A DNA stretch of 64,000 bases from Mycolicibacterium moriokaense (GCF_003201655.1 NZ_QJJU01000021.1:43723-107722); one strand, 5' to 3'; numbered from the stretch's first letter, positions 51,616-61,598 are shown. The notes: generated by a model from the letters alone, not told the origin. A program made the numbers and translations.

Positions 51616-52494
51616 TTACGCCCGCTGCACCTTCGCGCCCGGGAAATACTTGACGATTCCCTCCTGGACCACAGTCGCCAGCAGCTGCCCGGATCGGTTG
51701 AAGAAGTGCCCGGTACCCAGGCCGCGCGAGTCCGTGGCAACGGGCGAGGAGGTTGAGTACAGCACCCATTCGTCGAACCGAACCGGACGGTGGAACCAGA
51801 CCGAGTGGTTCATGGTCACCGCAAAGATGCGGTCGAAGCCCCACGACAGGCCGTGCGTGGTGATGATCGAGTCGAGCACCGTGGTGTCCGACGAATAGAT
51901 CAGCGCCGCGGCGTTGATCACCGGATCGTCGGGCATGGCGCCCACTGCCTTCATCCAGACCCGGTTGTAGGCAAGGCGCTCGCCCTTGTCGCGCATCACC
52001 CAGCTCGGGTCGTTGGTGTAGCGCCAGTCGATGGGCCGCAGCGCGCTGACGAAATGTGGTACCACGTCTTCGAATCCGCGAAGCAGCTCGTCGACGGACG
52101 GCACCGACTCCGGGTCGGGCAACTCGGGGGGTTCGATGCCGTGCTCGATGCCGCTGCCACCGTTCATGTACGAGATCATCGCGGTGGTCAACAATTCGCC
52201 GTTCTGCATAACGTCGACGCGCCGGTTGGCGAAGCGGCGCTCGTCGCGCAGCCGCAGCACGTGGAATTCGAGGTCCTTCTCGGGGTCACCGCCAGCGATG
52301 AAATGCACGGAAAGCGCACTGGGGCGGAGCTTCTCCGCGACAGTACGGCTGCCTGCCACGAAGGCCTGCGCCATCATCTGGCCACCGAACGTCCGCACCG
52401 GATTGCGGCTCGGGTGCGAGCCGACGAACGTGTCGTCGTCGACGCGATCGAGGTCGAGAATCGCCAGCAGCTCTTCGAAGTCTGCCGTCGACAC
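51616..52494 (-). CDS. tesB: Acyl-CoA thioesterase II
   Basis: 292 residues, two hotdog folds in one chain. TFGGQMMAQAFVAGSRTV and SVHFIAGGDPEKDLEF mark the first domain; NHSVWFHRPVRFDEWVLY, GTGHFFNRSGQLLATVVQEGIV and the Asp in SSDTTVLDS mark the second. It hydrolyses acyl-CoA to the free acid. Rv1618 (tesB1) lies next to pykA in M. tuberculosis as here. GTG 52494 follows GGAGG. It is 11 nt downstream of pyk, so expression probably follows pyk. Confidence 0.94.
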   Translation of the reverse strand: MSTADFEELLAILDLDRVDDDTFVGSHPSRNPVRTFGGQMMAQAFVAGSRTVAEKLRPSALSVHFIAGGDPEKDLEFHVLRLRDERRFANRRVDVMQNGELLTTAMISYMNGGSGIEHGIEPPELPDPESVPSVDELLRGFEDVVPHFVSALRPIDWRYTNDPSWVMRDKGERLAYNRVWMKAVGAMPDDPVINAAALIYSSDTTVLDSIITTHGLSWGFDRIFAVTMNHSVWFHRPVRFDEWVLYSTSSPVATDSRGLGTGHFFNRSGQLLATVVQEGIVKYFPGAKVQRA

Positions 52495-52505
52495 TCGAGC
52501 CTCCT

Positions 52506-53924
52506 CTAGACGTCTTCCTCTCCGATCCGGTGCACGTGGATCAGATTGGTGGAGCCTACTGTGCCTGGCGGCGCGCCTGCGACGATGACCACCAGCTCGC
52601 CGCGCTTGTAGCGGCCCAAACTCAGCAGCGACTTGTCCACCTGGCGGATCATCTCGTCCGTGCTTTGCATGTGCGGCACGATGAAGGTCTCAGTGCCCCA
52701 GGTCAGTGCCAGCTGACTGCGCACCTCGGGCAACGCGGTGAACGCCAGCACCGGCAGCGGGGTGTGCAGCCGGGCAAGCCGTTTGACGGTGTCACCCGAC
52801 TGGGTGAACGCCACCAGCGCCTTGGCGTCCAGCCGCTCGCCGATGTCGCGGGCCGCATAGGAGATGACGCCACGTTTGGTGCGAGGCACGTGCGCAAGCG
52901 GTGGCGCTGCGACGGAGTTCTCCTCGACCGCGCAGACGATCCTGGCCATCGTCTTGACCGCCTCGAGGGGGTACTTGCCCACCGACGTTTCGCCCGAAAG
53001 CATCACCGCGTCGGCGCCGTCGAGGACCGCGTTGGCCACATCGGACGCCTCGGCCCGGGTCGGACGCGAGTTCTCGATCATCGACTCCAGCATCTGGGTG
53101 GCGACGATGACGGGTTTGGCGTTCTCCCTTGCCATTTGGATGGCGCGCTTCTGTACCAGCGGCACCTCTTCGAGCGGCAGCTCGACACCGAGGTCACCGC
53201 GGGCGACCATGATCGCGTCGAACGCAAGCACGATCGCCTCGAGGTTGTCGATGGCTTCTGGCTTTTCGAGCTTGGCGATGACCGGAACCCGACGCCCGAC
53301 GCGGTCCATGATCTCGTGCACGAGCTCGATGTCGGCCGGTGAGCGCACGAACGACAGCGCGACGAGGTCCACACCGATCTTCAGCGCGAACTCCAGGTCC
53401 TGGATGTCCTTCTCCGACAGCGCGGGTGCTGAGACGTTCATGCCGGGCAACGACATGCCCTTGTTGTTGCTGACCGCGCCACCCTCGGTGACCGTGCAGA
53501 CGACGTCGTTGCCGTCGATGCCCTCAACGGTGAGACCCACATTGCCGTCGTCGACAAGCACCCGATCTCCTGGCGTAGCGTCCTCGGCCAGCCGCTTGTA
53601 GGTGGTCGATACGCGGTCGTGGCTGCCTTCGCAGTCGTCGATGGTGATGCGGACGGTCTCGCCCTCCGCCCAATAGGTCGGGCCCTCGGCGAACCGGCCG
53701 AGCCGGATCTTGGGGCCCTGCAAATCGGCGAGGATGCCGACGGCGCGACCGGTCGTGTCGGAGGCGGCGCGGACCCGCTTGTAGTTGGCCTCATGGTCGG
53801 CGTACTCGCCGTGGCTGAAATTCAGTCGTGCGACGTCCATGCCCGACTCGACCAGCGCCTTAACGGCCTCGTCAGTGCCGGTGGCCGGGCCCAAAGTACA
53901 GACGATCTTTCCGCGTCTATTCAC
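52506..53924 (-). CDS. pyk: Pyruvate kinase
   Basis: 472 residues. NRRGKIVCTLGPATG, the K+/Mg2+ site GDLGVELPLEEVP, RPTRAEASDVANAVLDGADAVMLSGETSVG and a C-terminal domain that binds allosteric effectors. It makes pyruvate and ATP from PEP. Start GTG 53924. It sits between gltD (27 nt upstream) and tesB in one strand run, an arrangement I recall from M. smegmatis but not M. tuberculosis, where gltBD are elsewhere. Confidence 0.97.
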   Translation of the reverse strand: MNRRGKIVCTLGPATGTDEAVKALVESGMDVARLNFSHGEYADHEANYKRVRAASDTTGRAVGILADLQGPKIRLGRFAEGPTYWAEGETVRITIDDCEGSHDRVSTTYKRLAEDATPGDRVLVDDGNVGLTVEGIDGNDVVCTVTEGGAVSNNKGMSLPGMNVSAPALSEKDIQDLEFALKIGVDLVALSFVRSPADIELVHEIMDRVGRRVPVIAKLEKPEAIDNLEAIVLAFDAIMVARGDLGVELPLEEVPLVQKRAIQMARENAKPVIVATQMLESMIENSRPTRAEASDVANAVLDGADAVMLSGETSVGKYPLEAVKTMARIVCAVEENSVAAPPLAHVPRTKRGVISYAARDIGERLDAKALVAFTQSGDTVKRLARLHTPLPVLAFTALPEVRSQLALTWGTETFIVPHMQSTDEMIRQVDKSLLSLGRYKRGELVVIVAGAPPGTVGSTNLIHVHRIGEEDV

Positions 53925-53951
53925 GTCTGGTGAGCATAGTCGTGAATCGGT

Positions 53952-55460
53952 TCAGACGACGGCCAGCGGAAGGGCCCCCGGCTGCACCGGTGCCGGCAGA
54001 TCCGACTCTCCCATCAGGTACGCATCGACCGCGTGCGCGGCGCTGCGGCCCTCGGCGATCGCCCATACGATCAGCGAAGCGCCGCGGTGCGCGTCGCCGC
54101 AGACAAACACTCCAGGCGCAGCTGTCTGCCAGTCCGATCCGCAGGGCAAAGCGCCCCGACGGTTCAGTGTCAGCCCGAGGCCGTCCAGCAGCGGCATGTG
54201 TTCGACGCCATCGAACCCGATCGCCAGCAGCGCCAAGTCACAGGGAATTTCCAGCGATCCCCCGACCGGAGTGATGAGCCTGCGGCCGTCGGCGTCACGT
54301 TCAACCTTCACCTCGGCGATCTCGATGGCCCGCAGGTGGCCGTTCCCGTCGCCGAGGAAGCGCTGCACGGCGACCTCGTAGCGGCGTGCCCCACCCTCTG
54401 CATGCGCGGGCGACAGCCGGGTGCGCAGCACGATCGGCCACATCGGCCACGGCGAACGCGATTCATCGCGGTACTCGGGCGGCTCTGGGTTGTAGTCCAG
54501 CTGGGTGACCGACGTGGCGCCCTGACGGTGCGCGGTGCCAAGACAGTCGGCGCCGGTATCGCCACCGCCGATGATCACGACGTGCTTGTCCTTGGCGGAG
54601 ATCGGGCTTGGCCCGTCGCCCTCGCACTCCTTGTTCGCGGGCACCAGATGGTCCATCGCCAGGTGCACACCGTCGAGGTGGCGGCCCTCGACGTCGGCGT
54701 CGCGGGCCCGCAGCGCGCCCACCGCGAGCACGACGGCGTCGTACTGGCGCTGAAGTTGTTCGACGGTTACGTCGATACCGACCTCGCATTCGGTGACGAA
54801 ACGGGTTCCCTCCGCGCGCATTTGGGCCAGGCGCTGGTTCAGGGTGCCCTTCTCCAGCTTGTATTCAGGGATGCCGTAGCGCATCAGCCCGCCGATGCGG
54901 TCATCACGCTCGTAGACAGTGACGTCGTGGCCGGCTCGCGTGAGTTGTTGTGCGGCAGCAAGTCCCGCAGGCCCTGAGCCCACGACGGCGACGCGCTTAC
55001 CGGTCGAGATGGCCGCGGGTTGCGGTTCGACCATTCCGTCCATCCAGGCCTGGTCGGCGATGGTCTGCTCGATGCGCTTGATCGTCACGCTGCCGCCGGT
55101 CTGCTCCTCGGCAATCGACAGCACGCACGCGATCTCGCACGGCGCGGGGCACAGCCGGCCGGTGAACTCCGGGAAGTTGTTTGTGGCGTGCAGGCGGTCG
55201 CTCGCTGCGTCCCAGCGACCGCGCCGAACCAGGTCGTTCCACTCGGGGATGAGGTTGCCCAATGGGCATCCGGCAGTTCCTGAGTGGCAGAACGGGATTC
55301 CGCAGTCCATGCAGCGGCCGGCCTGCTGCGACACCTCGCCTGCGCGTTCGTGAGGATCCTGGCGTTCGTAGACCTCGTGCCAATCGCCGACGCGCTCGTC
55401 GACAGGTCGCTTGGCGGCCTCGACCTTGGGGATCTTCAGAAAACCGGTTGGGTCAGCCAC
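53952..55460 (-). CDS. gltD: Glutamate synthase small subunit
   Basis: 502 residues. N-terminal 4Fe-4S region with GRCMDCGIPFCHSG and CPLGNLIPEWNDLV, then an FAD-binding motif VAVVGSGPAGLAAAQQL and a second nucleotide site VIIGGGDTGADCLGTA for NADPH. It feeds electrons from NADPH to GltB. Start GTG 55460 overlaps the gltB end by 8 nt, so translation is coupled. Downstream it runs into pyk. Confidence 0.96.
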   Translation of the reverse strand: MADPTGFLKIPKVEAAKRPVDERVGDWHEVYERQDPHERAGEVSQQAGRCMDCGIPFCHSGTAGCPLGNLIPEWNDLVRRGRWDAASDRLHATNNFPEFTGRLCPAPCEIACVLSIAEEQTGGSVTIKRIEQTIADQAWMDGMVEPQPAAISTGKRVAVVGSGPAGLAAAQQLTRAGHDVTVYERDDRIGGLMRYGIPEYKLEKGTLNQRLAQMRAEGTRFVTECEVGIDVTVEQLQRQYDAVVLAVGALRARDADVEGRHLDGVHLAMDHLVPANKECEGDGPSPISAKDKHVVIIGGGDTGADCLGTAHRQGATSVTQLDYNPEPPEYRDESRSPWPMWPIVLRTRLSPAHAEGGARRYEVAVQRFLGDGNGHLRAIEIAEVKVERDADGRRLITPVGGSLEIPCDLALLAIGFDGVEHMPLLDGLGLTLNRRGALPCGSDWQTAAPGVFVCGDAHRGASLIVWAIAEGRSAAHAVDAYLMGESDLPAPVQPGALPLAVV

Positions 55461-58400
55461 GGCTGGCCTCCATGATCGCGGTGTCGACGTCCCTGCCCTC
55501 GCGCTTGGCCACCAAGGTCGCCTCGAGGACGCGCTGGTAGTCGCGCGGCATGATTTTGGTGAATTGTGAGCTGCGCCTTGGCCAGTCGGATAGCACCGAG
55601 GTGGCCAGCGTGCTGCCGGTGTAGGCCGCGTGCTTGGTGATGACGTCGCGCAGCCAGGTCAGGTCCTCGGGCTCGAGGCGCTGCAGCTCGACCATCTCGG
55701 TGTTGACCTTGGCGGGGTCGAGGCCGAGTACGAATGCGATGCCGCCCGACATCCCCGCCGCCATGTTGCGGCCGGTCTTTCCGAGCACGACTACCCGGCC
55801 TCCGGTCATGTACTCGCAGGCGTGGTCGCCGACGCCCTCGACGACAGTCAACGCACCGGAGTTGCGTGCGGCGAACCGCTCCCCCACCCGGCCCCGCAGG
55901 TACACCTCGCCGGACGTCGCGCCGAACAGCAAGGTGTTGCCTGCGATCACGTTGTCTTCTGGCAGGAACAGCACGTCGTCCGGCGGCCTGACGATGATTC
56001 GGCCACCCGAAAGGCCCTTGCCGACATAGTCGTTGGCGTCGCCGATCAGATCGAGTGTTACACCCGGCGGCAGGAACGCGCCGATGGACTGGCCCGCCGA
56101 ACCGGTGAGGGTGATGTGGACGGTGTCGTCGGGCAGGCCCTGTGCACCGTAGCGGCGGGTGACCTCGGAGCCGAGCAAGGTGCCGACGGTGCGGTTGACG
56201 TTGCGCACCGGCAGTTCGAGTCTCACTGGATGCGCGTCCTCGAGGGCGCCCTCGGCGAGCTGGATCAGCGTGCGATCAAGAGCCTGATCGAGGCCGTGGT
56301 CCTGGTCGCGGATCCGCCGCCGCTGGTCGTGGTTCGCGGGCACGGCGAATATCGGGCTCAGATCGAGGCCTTGGATCTTCCAGTGGGCGACGCCTTTGTC
56401 GGTGTCGAGCACCTCGGCGTGGCCGACGGCCTCGTCGATGCTGCGGAACCCGAGCTCGGCAAGGTAGTGCCGAATGTCTTCGGCGATGAACCGGAAGAAG
56501 TTCTCGACGAACTCCGGCTTGCCGTTGAATCTGGCGCGGAGTTCCGGGTTTTGGGTGGCGACGCCGACGGGGCAGGTGTCGAGGTGACAGACCCGCATCA
56601 TGATGCAGCCGGCCACCACCAGGGGGGCGGTGGCGAACCCGTACTCCTCGGCACCGAGCAGGGCGGCGACGATCACGTCCCGGGCGGTGCGCATGCCGCC
56701 GTCGCACTGCACGGTGATGCGGTCCCGCAGACCGTTGAGCACCAGTGTCTGCTGGGTGTCGGCCAAGCCGATCTCCCATGGCACACCGGCATGTTTGAGG
56801 CTGGTCAGTGGCGCGGCGCCGGTGCCGCCGTCGTAGCCCGAAATGAGCACGACGTCGGCGTGCGCCTTGGACACGCCCGCCGCGACGGTGCCGACACCGA
56901 CGGAGCTGACCAGCTTGACGTGGATGCGGGCGTCCTGGTTGGCGTTCTTCAGGTCGTGGATCAGCTGAGCGAGATCCTCGATCGAATAGATGTCGTGATG
57001 CGGCGGTGGGCTGATGAGACCGACGCCGGGTGTCGAGTGCCGGGTCTTGGCGATGTTCGGATACACCTTGAAGCCAGGAAGCTGGCCGCCCTCACCGGGT
57101 TTGGCGCCCTGAGCCATCTTGATCTGGATGTCGGTGGCGTTCACCAGGTAGTCGCTGGTGACACCGAAGCGGCCGGACGCGACCTGCTTGACGGCGCTGC
57201 GGCGCTGCGGATCGTAGAGCCGGTCGGTGTCTTCGCCTCCCTCACCGGAGTTGGACCGGCCGCCGATGTTGTTCATCGCGATGGCCATGGTCTCGTGGGC
57301 TTCGGCGGAGATGGAGCCGTAGCTCATCGCGCCGGTGTTGAATCGGGTAACGATGGAATCTACGGGCTCGACTTCCTCCAGTGGGACAGGAGGTCGCAGT
57401 TTCTTGAAGTCGAACAGTCCCCTTAACGTGCCGCCGTCTTTCGAGAGCCGGTTCACCTCGCCGGAGTACTGGTTGAAGACCTCGTGCCGTCCGGTGCGGG
57501 TCGAATGCTGCAGCAGGAAAACCACTTCCGGGGTGAACAGATGGAGCTCGCCTTCACGGCGGAACGCGTATTCGCCGCCGACCTCGAGGCGACGGTGCAC
57601 GCGTTCGGTCGGGTTCTCCGGGTAGGCGCGGCGGTGGCGCAGCTTGACCTCCTCGGCGATCACGTCCAGCCCGGCACCGCCGAGCTGGGTTGGCGTGCCG
57701 GTGAAGTACTCGTCGATGACGTCTTTGTTGATGCCGACCGCCTCGAAGGCCTGCGCGGCGGTGTAGGAGGCGACGGTGGAGATGCCCATCTTGCTCATCA
57801 CCTTCATCACGCCCTTGCCGAGCGCCTTGAGGTAGTTGCGCACTGCCGCCGACGGTTCGATGCCGGTGAGTTCGCCTTCGCGGATCAGGTCCTCGATGGA
57901 CTCGAAGGCCAGGTAGGGGTTGACGGCCGCAGCGCCGAAGCCGATGAGCATCGCGATGTGGTGCACCTCGCGGGCGTCGCCCGACTCGACGACCAGCGCC
58001 ACGGTGGTGCGCTGTTTGGTATTGACAAGGTGGTGATGCACAGCGGAGACGGCCAGCAGCGACGGGATCGGCGCTCTGGTGTGGTCGGAGTCCCTGTCCG
58101 AGATGACCAGTGTGCGTGCCCCTTTGGCGATCGCATCGCATGCGCGCTGACGAAGATCATCGAGAGCGTCTGCAAGGCCCTCGCCGCCGCGTTCGACGTC
58201 GTAGAGGGCTTTCAGCACGGCTGTCTTTAGGCCCGGGTGCTCACGGTCGTCGTTGATGTGGACGATCTTGTTGAGCTCGTCGTTGTCGAGGACGGGCCAG
58301 CGGAGCACGATCTGACGGCAGGAGGCGGCGGTCGGCTCGAGGAGATTGTGCTCGGGTCCCATTACGCGGGCCATCGAGGTGACGACTTCTTCGCGGATGG

Positions 58401-59979
58401 CGTCCAGCGGTGGGTTGGTCACCTGGGCGAAGAGTTCGACGAAGTAGTCGTATATGAGCCGGGACCGTTGGGAGAGAACAGCGGTCGGGGTGTCGGTACC
58501 CATCGAACCCAGTGGTTCGGCGCCCGATGCGGCCATCGGAGTGAGCAGGATGCGAAGGTCCTCCTCGGTATAGCCGAAGGAGACCTGGCGGCGTACGACG
58601 GACTCGTGGTTGGGCTGGACGCGGACGCGGTCGGGCAACGTCTTGAGATCGAGCAGGCCGGAGTGCAGCCATTCGGCGTATGGCGCCTGCTTGCTCAGGT
58701 CGTCCTTGATCTCGTCGTCGGAGACGATGCGGCCTTGCGCCGTGTCGATCAGCAATATCTTGCCGGGCTGTAGCCTGCCCTTGGCCACGATCTCGGCCGA
58801 CGGCACGTCGAGCACACCGCTTTCGCTGGCAAGGATGACGCGATCGTCGATGGTGCGCCACCACCGGCCGGGCCGTAACCCGTTGCGATCCAACACCGCT
58901 CCGACGAGTGTGCCGTCCGTGAATGTCACACAAGCGGGACCGTCCCACGGTTCCATCAGCGACGCGTGGAACTGCCAGAACGCCCGTTCGGCGTGGTCCA
59001 TGGTGGTGTTGTTCTCCCACGCCTCGGGGATCATCATGAGAACGGCGTGGGGCAGGCTGCGGCCGCCGAGGTGCAGCAATTCGAGCACTTCGTCGAAGGA
59101 CGCCGAGTCGGAGGCCTCCGGGGTACAGATCGGCGAGAGACGGGACAGGTCGCCGGGGATCTGCGAGCCGGCGAGCATGGCCTCGCGGGCGTGCATTCGG
59201 TTGCGATTGCCGCGCACGGTGTTGATCTCACCGTTGTGCGCGACGAAGCGGAACGGATGGGCCAGCGGCCACGACGGGAATGTGTTGGTGGAGAACCGGC
59301 TGTGCACAATCGCGATGGCGCTCACACATCGTGCGTCCCGCAGATCCGGAAAGTATTGGGGCAACTGCATTGTCGTGAGCATGCCCTTGTAAACCATGGT
59401 GCGGCTGGACAGGGACGGGAAGTAGACGCCGTTGCGCTCGGAGCGCTTTCTCAGTGGGTAGACGCGCCTGTCGAGCTCGACGCCGCCAATGCCGTGGGGC
59501 CCGGCGACGAACAGCTGCGCCATGTGGGGCATGCAGCCGAGGGCCGTCATGCCGACCTCGGCGCCGTCGGGGTCGACGGGCACCGCGCGCCAGCCGAGGA
59601 CTTGCAGCCCTTCCTCTGCGGCGATGGCTTCGACATCTTCGCAAGCGGCGGCGCGGGCGTCTGCTTCCTGCGGCAGGAAGCAGATGCCCGCGGCAAAGGT
59701 GTTGGAACCATCGGGCGCGGCCGGAGGTATGTCGAAGTCGACGACCTCTTTGAGGAGTTCAACGGGCAGCTGAATGAGGATTCCTGCGCCGTCACCGCTA
59801 TTGGGCTCGGCGCCCGCGGCGCCGCGGTGTTCGAGGTGTTCCAGAGCGACGAGCCCGTCGGCGACGATGGCGTGCGAGCGGCGGCCCTGGATATCGGTGA
59901 TCATGGCGACGCCACAGGAGTCCGACTCATTGTCTGGGTCGTACAAGCCCTGGCGGTCGGGCAATGCCGAAAACAGCAT
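55453..59979 (-). CDS. gltB: Glutamate synthase large subunit
   Basis: 1508 residues. Makes two glutamates from glutamine and 2-oxoglutarate. An N-terminal propeptide of 21 residues precedes the nucleophile Cys22 (DSCGVAM) of the class II amidotransferase domain. The central domain, the FMN-binding synthase domain (SGEGGEDTDRLY, KMAQGAKPGEGGQLPG) and 3Fe-4S Cys (CIMMRVCHLDTCPVG) follow, and a beta-helix C-terminal domain ends the protein. ATG 59979 follows GGAGGTACCTT. It heads gltB-gltD-pyk-tesB-DUF2156. Confidence 0.97.
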   Translation of the reverse strand: MLFSALPDRQGLYDPDNESDSCGVAMITDIQGRRSHAIVADGLVALEHLEHRGAAGAEPNSGDGAGILIQLPVELLKEVVDFDIPPAAPDGSNTFAAGICFLPQEADARAAACEDVEAIAAEEGLQVLGWRAVPVDPDGAEVGMTALGCMPHMAQLFVAGPHGIGGVELDRRVYPLRKRSERNGVYFPSLSSRTMVYKGMLTTMQLPQYFPDLRDARCVSAIAIVHSRFSTNTFPSWPLAHPFRFVAHNGEINTVRGNRNRMHAREAMLAGSQIPGDLSRLSPICTPEASDSASFDEVLELLHLGGRSLPHAVLMMIPEAWENNTTMDHAERAFWQFHASLMEPWDGPACVTFTDGTLVGAVLDRNGLRPGRWWRTIDDRVILASESGVLDVPSAEIVAKGRLQPGKILLIDTAQGRIVSDDEIKDDLSKQAPYAEWLHSGLLDLKTLPDRVRVQPNHESVVRRQVSFGYTEEDLRILLTPMAASGAEPLGSMGTDTPTAVLSQRSRLIYDYFVELFAQVTNPPLDAIREEVVTSMARVMGPEHNLLEPTAASCRQIVLRWPVLDNDELNKIVHINDDREHPGLKTAVLKALYDVERGGEGLADALDDLRQRACDAIAKGARTLVISDRDSDHTRAPIPSLLAVSAVHHHLVNTKQRTTVALVVESGDAREVHHIAMLIGFGAAAVNPYLAFESIEDLIREGELTGIEPSAAVRNYLKALGKGVMKVMSKMGISTVASYTAAQAFEAVGINKDVIDEYFTGTPTQLGGAGLDVIAEEVKLRHRRAYPENPTERVHRRLEVGGEYAFRREGELHLFTPEVVFLLQHSTRTGRHEVFNQYSGEVNRLSKDGGTLRGLFDFKKLRPPVPLEEVEPVDSIVTRFNTGAMSYGSISAEAHETMAIAMNNIGGRSNSGEGGEDTDRLYDPQRRSAVKQVASGRFGVTSDYLVNATDIQIKMAQGAKPGEGGQLPGFKVYPNIAKTRHSTPGVGLISPPPHHDIYSIEDLAQLIHDLKNANQDARIHVKLVSSVGVGTVAAGVSKAHADVVLISGYDGGTGAAPLTSLKHAGVPWEIGLADTQQTLVLNGLRDRITVQCDGGMRTARDVIVAALLGAEEYGFATAPLVVAGCIMMRVCHLDTCPVGVATQNPELRARFNGKPEFVENFFRFIAEDIRHYLAELGFRSIDEAVGHAEVLDTDKGVAHWKIQGLDLSPIFAVPANHDQRRRIRDQDHGLDQALDRTLIQLAEGALEDAHPVRLELPVRNVNRTVGTLLGSEVTRRYGAQGLPDDTVHITLTGSAGQSIGAFLPPGVTLDLIGDANDYVGKGLSGGRIIVRPPDDVLFLPEDNVIAGNTLLFGATSGEVYLRGRVGERFAARNSGALTVVEGVGDHACEYMTGGRVVVLGKTGRNMAAGMSGGIAFVLGLDPAKVNTEMVELQRLEPEDLTWLRDVITKHAAYTGSTLATSVLSDWPRRSSQFTKIMPRDYQRVLEATLVAKREGRDVDTAIMEASRG

Positions 59980-60039
59980 TGGAAGGTACCTCCGCAGTCC
60001 GGAAAATTTCGGTCAGGGACTGCAGCGGCCCGGATATCG

Positions 60040-60045
60040 ATTGTA
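60040..60045 (-). promoter_or_regulatory. Possible -10 element of the gltB operon
   Basis: TACAAT on the minus strand, a full TANNNT match, 60 nt before the gltB start. No clear -35 or GlnR-type box is seen upstream, so this is tentative. Confidence 0.35.
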
Positions 60046-60062
60046 TCAGCGCAGCTGCGGAA

Positions 60063-60470
60063 CTACCCGCCAATAAGTGTCGGGACCAGCGGGAACCCGG
60101 GCAGATTTCGTACCACCGTCCAGGTGATCGCGGCGATGGCGATGACGAAGATCGCGGGCTTCGGCATCAACGGTTGCCCGCGGCGCCAGCGCACCAGGAG
60201 CCAGGCCGCCAGCATGGGCAGGCCGACGAGGAGGAAGACGTTGTCGACGACGGCGGCAGCGAGGTCTCCGTGCAGAATGTCGTGCGTCATCCGCAGGCCA
60301 CCGCAGGCAGGACAGTTCCAGCCCGTCAGCGCCTTGAACGGGCAGACGGGAAACATGAAGTGCGGGTTGTGCGGATCGCCCAGACCGACGTAGGCGAGAC
60401 TGCCGGCGAGAACGGCGCCGGTGCCGAGCGCGCCGTAAAGCCGTCCGTGGCTGGTGGTGCTAGGTGCCAT
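60063..60470 (-). CDS. DUF2752 membrane protein (Rv1616-like)
   Basis: 135 residues, three hydrophobic segments. CPFKALTGWNCPACGGLRMTHDILHGDL is the DUF2752 signature with three Cys and a conserved GGLR turn; the Cys pair might bind a metal. Function unknown. ATG 60470 lies 11 nt inside the end of the TM2 gene, so the two are coupled. Rv1616/Rv1615 have the same order next to pykA. Confidence 0.87.
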   Translation of the reverse strand: MAPSTTSHGRLYGALGTGAVLAGSLAYVGLGDPHNPHFMFPVCPFKALTGWNCPACGGLRMTHDILHGDLAAAVVDNVFLLVGLPMLAAWLLVRWRRGQPLMPKPAIFVIAIAAITWTVVRNLPGFPLVPTLIGG

Positions 60471-60906
60471 CGCGGAGAGGACGCCCCTCCGGGTCGCGGA
60501 CCTTGTCGGTGAGGATCAGGACGGCGTCGACGATCCCCCACACGATCGCGCCGATGCCGCACGTGATCAGCCCGACGACCAGTTGCGCGACTCCAAGCCC
60601 GGTGTAGCCCAGGTAGATGCGACCAATGCCTACGAGCCCGAACAGTCCGAGCAGCTGCAGCAGTCCCGCGACCACCTTCGACTTGTCGGACAGCGCCTCG
60701 CCGGTAAGCGGATGACGGCCGAAAGGCGCGGCGGGATCCATGTACGCCTGCGGGTATTGGCCAGCGGGCGGCGGGAACTGCCCAGGTGGCGGCCCATATT
60801 GGCCGGGCGGCGGCGGATACTGGCCAGGCGGCGGATACCCCGGCTGCTGCGGGGGCAGTGGATAGGGGTTTCCACTCTCATTGCCACTGAACTGGGGCTC
60901 GGTCAT
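60460..60906 (-). CDS. TM2-domain membrane protein (Rv1615-like)
   Basis: 148 residues. The first 70 are Pro/Gln/Tyr repeats of the PPPGQYPPP type; the C-terminal half is a TM2 domain (KSKVVAGLLQLLGLFGLVGIGRIYLGYTGLGVAQL, then GAIVWGIVDAVLIL) with two helices joined by a short turn. The start is ATG 60906 (MTEPQFSGNESG); an upstream frame to 60957 is not supported. Role unknown. Confidence 0.87.
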   Translation of the reverse strand: MTEPQFSGNESGNPYPLPPQQPGYPPPGQYPPPPGQYGPPPGQFPPPAGQYPQAYMDPAAPFGRHPLTGEALSDKSKVVAGLLQLLGLFGLVGIGRIYLGYTGLGVAQLVVGLITCGIGAIVWGIVDAVLILTDKVRDPEGRPLRDGT

Positions 60907-60968
60907 GTGTTCAGCATGCCAGAGTTCGACGCGGTCGTAAGTAAGGAAACCCGCCAAATGTGGCGCGG

Positions 60969-61550
60969 TTAAAGGGGCTGGCCGCTGAGGAGCCGGAGAG
61001 TGTCGATGAGCCCACTGACCGGTATGTCTGGATTGATCGAGCGAAGCAGACCGAGCCCGACGCCGAGCGCGAGCAAGACCGTGGCCGTTTCGCGGCCCGG
61101 CATCTTGAGGTCGGCATTTTCGGCTGATTCCATTGCGGCGGCGAGTATTTGGATGATGCCGTCCAAACGGCCGGCGAGCTCGGTGCGCAGTTGCTCGTTG
61201 GGACGCGCATGCGCTGCGAACTCGATCTCCAAAGTCGTCCAGCCTGGATCGCCGATGACGCGTTGCGCCCAGTCACGGATCGCATCGATCCGCGCGGGCG
61301 TGTCCGGCTTGGCGACGATGTCGAGAACCTCGCCGAGCCGTTCGGCACGGACCTCGTCGAGCACCGCGGTGCACAGTTCGTCCTTGTTGCGGAAGTTCGA
61401 GTACACCGCGCCCTTGGAGTAGCCGGCGGCGGCGGCGACCTTCTCGAGTGACGTCGGGCGGTAGCCGTCGTCGAAGAACAACTGCCTGGCGGTCTCGACC
61501 AGCTGTGCCCTGGTTTCCGCCTGGGTCTCTGTTCGCGTCTTCCTGGCCAT
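60969..61550 (-). CDS. TetR-family transcriptional regulator
   Basis: 193 residues. N-terminal helix-turn-helix (LVETARQLFFDDGYRPTSLEKVAAAAGYSKGAVYSNFRNKDEL) and a helical ligand-binding C-terminal part. It is divergent from the SDR/monooxygenase pair with 76 bp between, the usual position of a repressor for those genes. The inducer is unknown, presumably the ketone or alcohol substrate. Confidence 0.92.
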   Translation of the reverse strand: MARKTRTETQAETRAQLVETARQLFFDDGYRPTSLEKVAAAAGYSKGAVYSNFRNKDELCTAVLDEVRAERLGEVLDIVAKPDTPARIDAIRDWAQRVIGDPGWTTLEIEFAAHARPNEQLRTELAGRLDGIIQILAAAMESAENADLKMPGRETATVLLALGVGLGLLRSINPDIPVSGLIDTLRLLSGQPL

Positions 61551-61569
61551 GGGTGTGCATCTTAACTCG

Positions 61570-61598
61570 TTGACATACCAATAGACTCTAGATACCGT
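61570..61598 (+). promoter_or_regulatory. Sigma-A-type promoter of the SDR/monooxygenase operon
   Basis: TTGACA at 61570-61575, 17-nt spacer, TACCGT at 61593-61598. Both boxes and the spacing fit the mycobacterial housekeeping consensus. The SDR start is 29 nt after the -10. Confidence 0.65.

Noticed and set aside
57484..60393. Several large plus-strand frames (e.g. 475 aa)
   Set aside because: Antisense shadows of gltB, a common high-GC effect.
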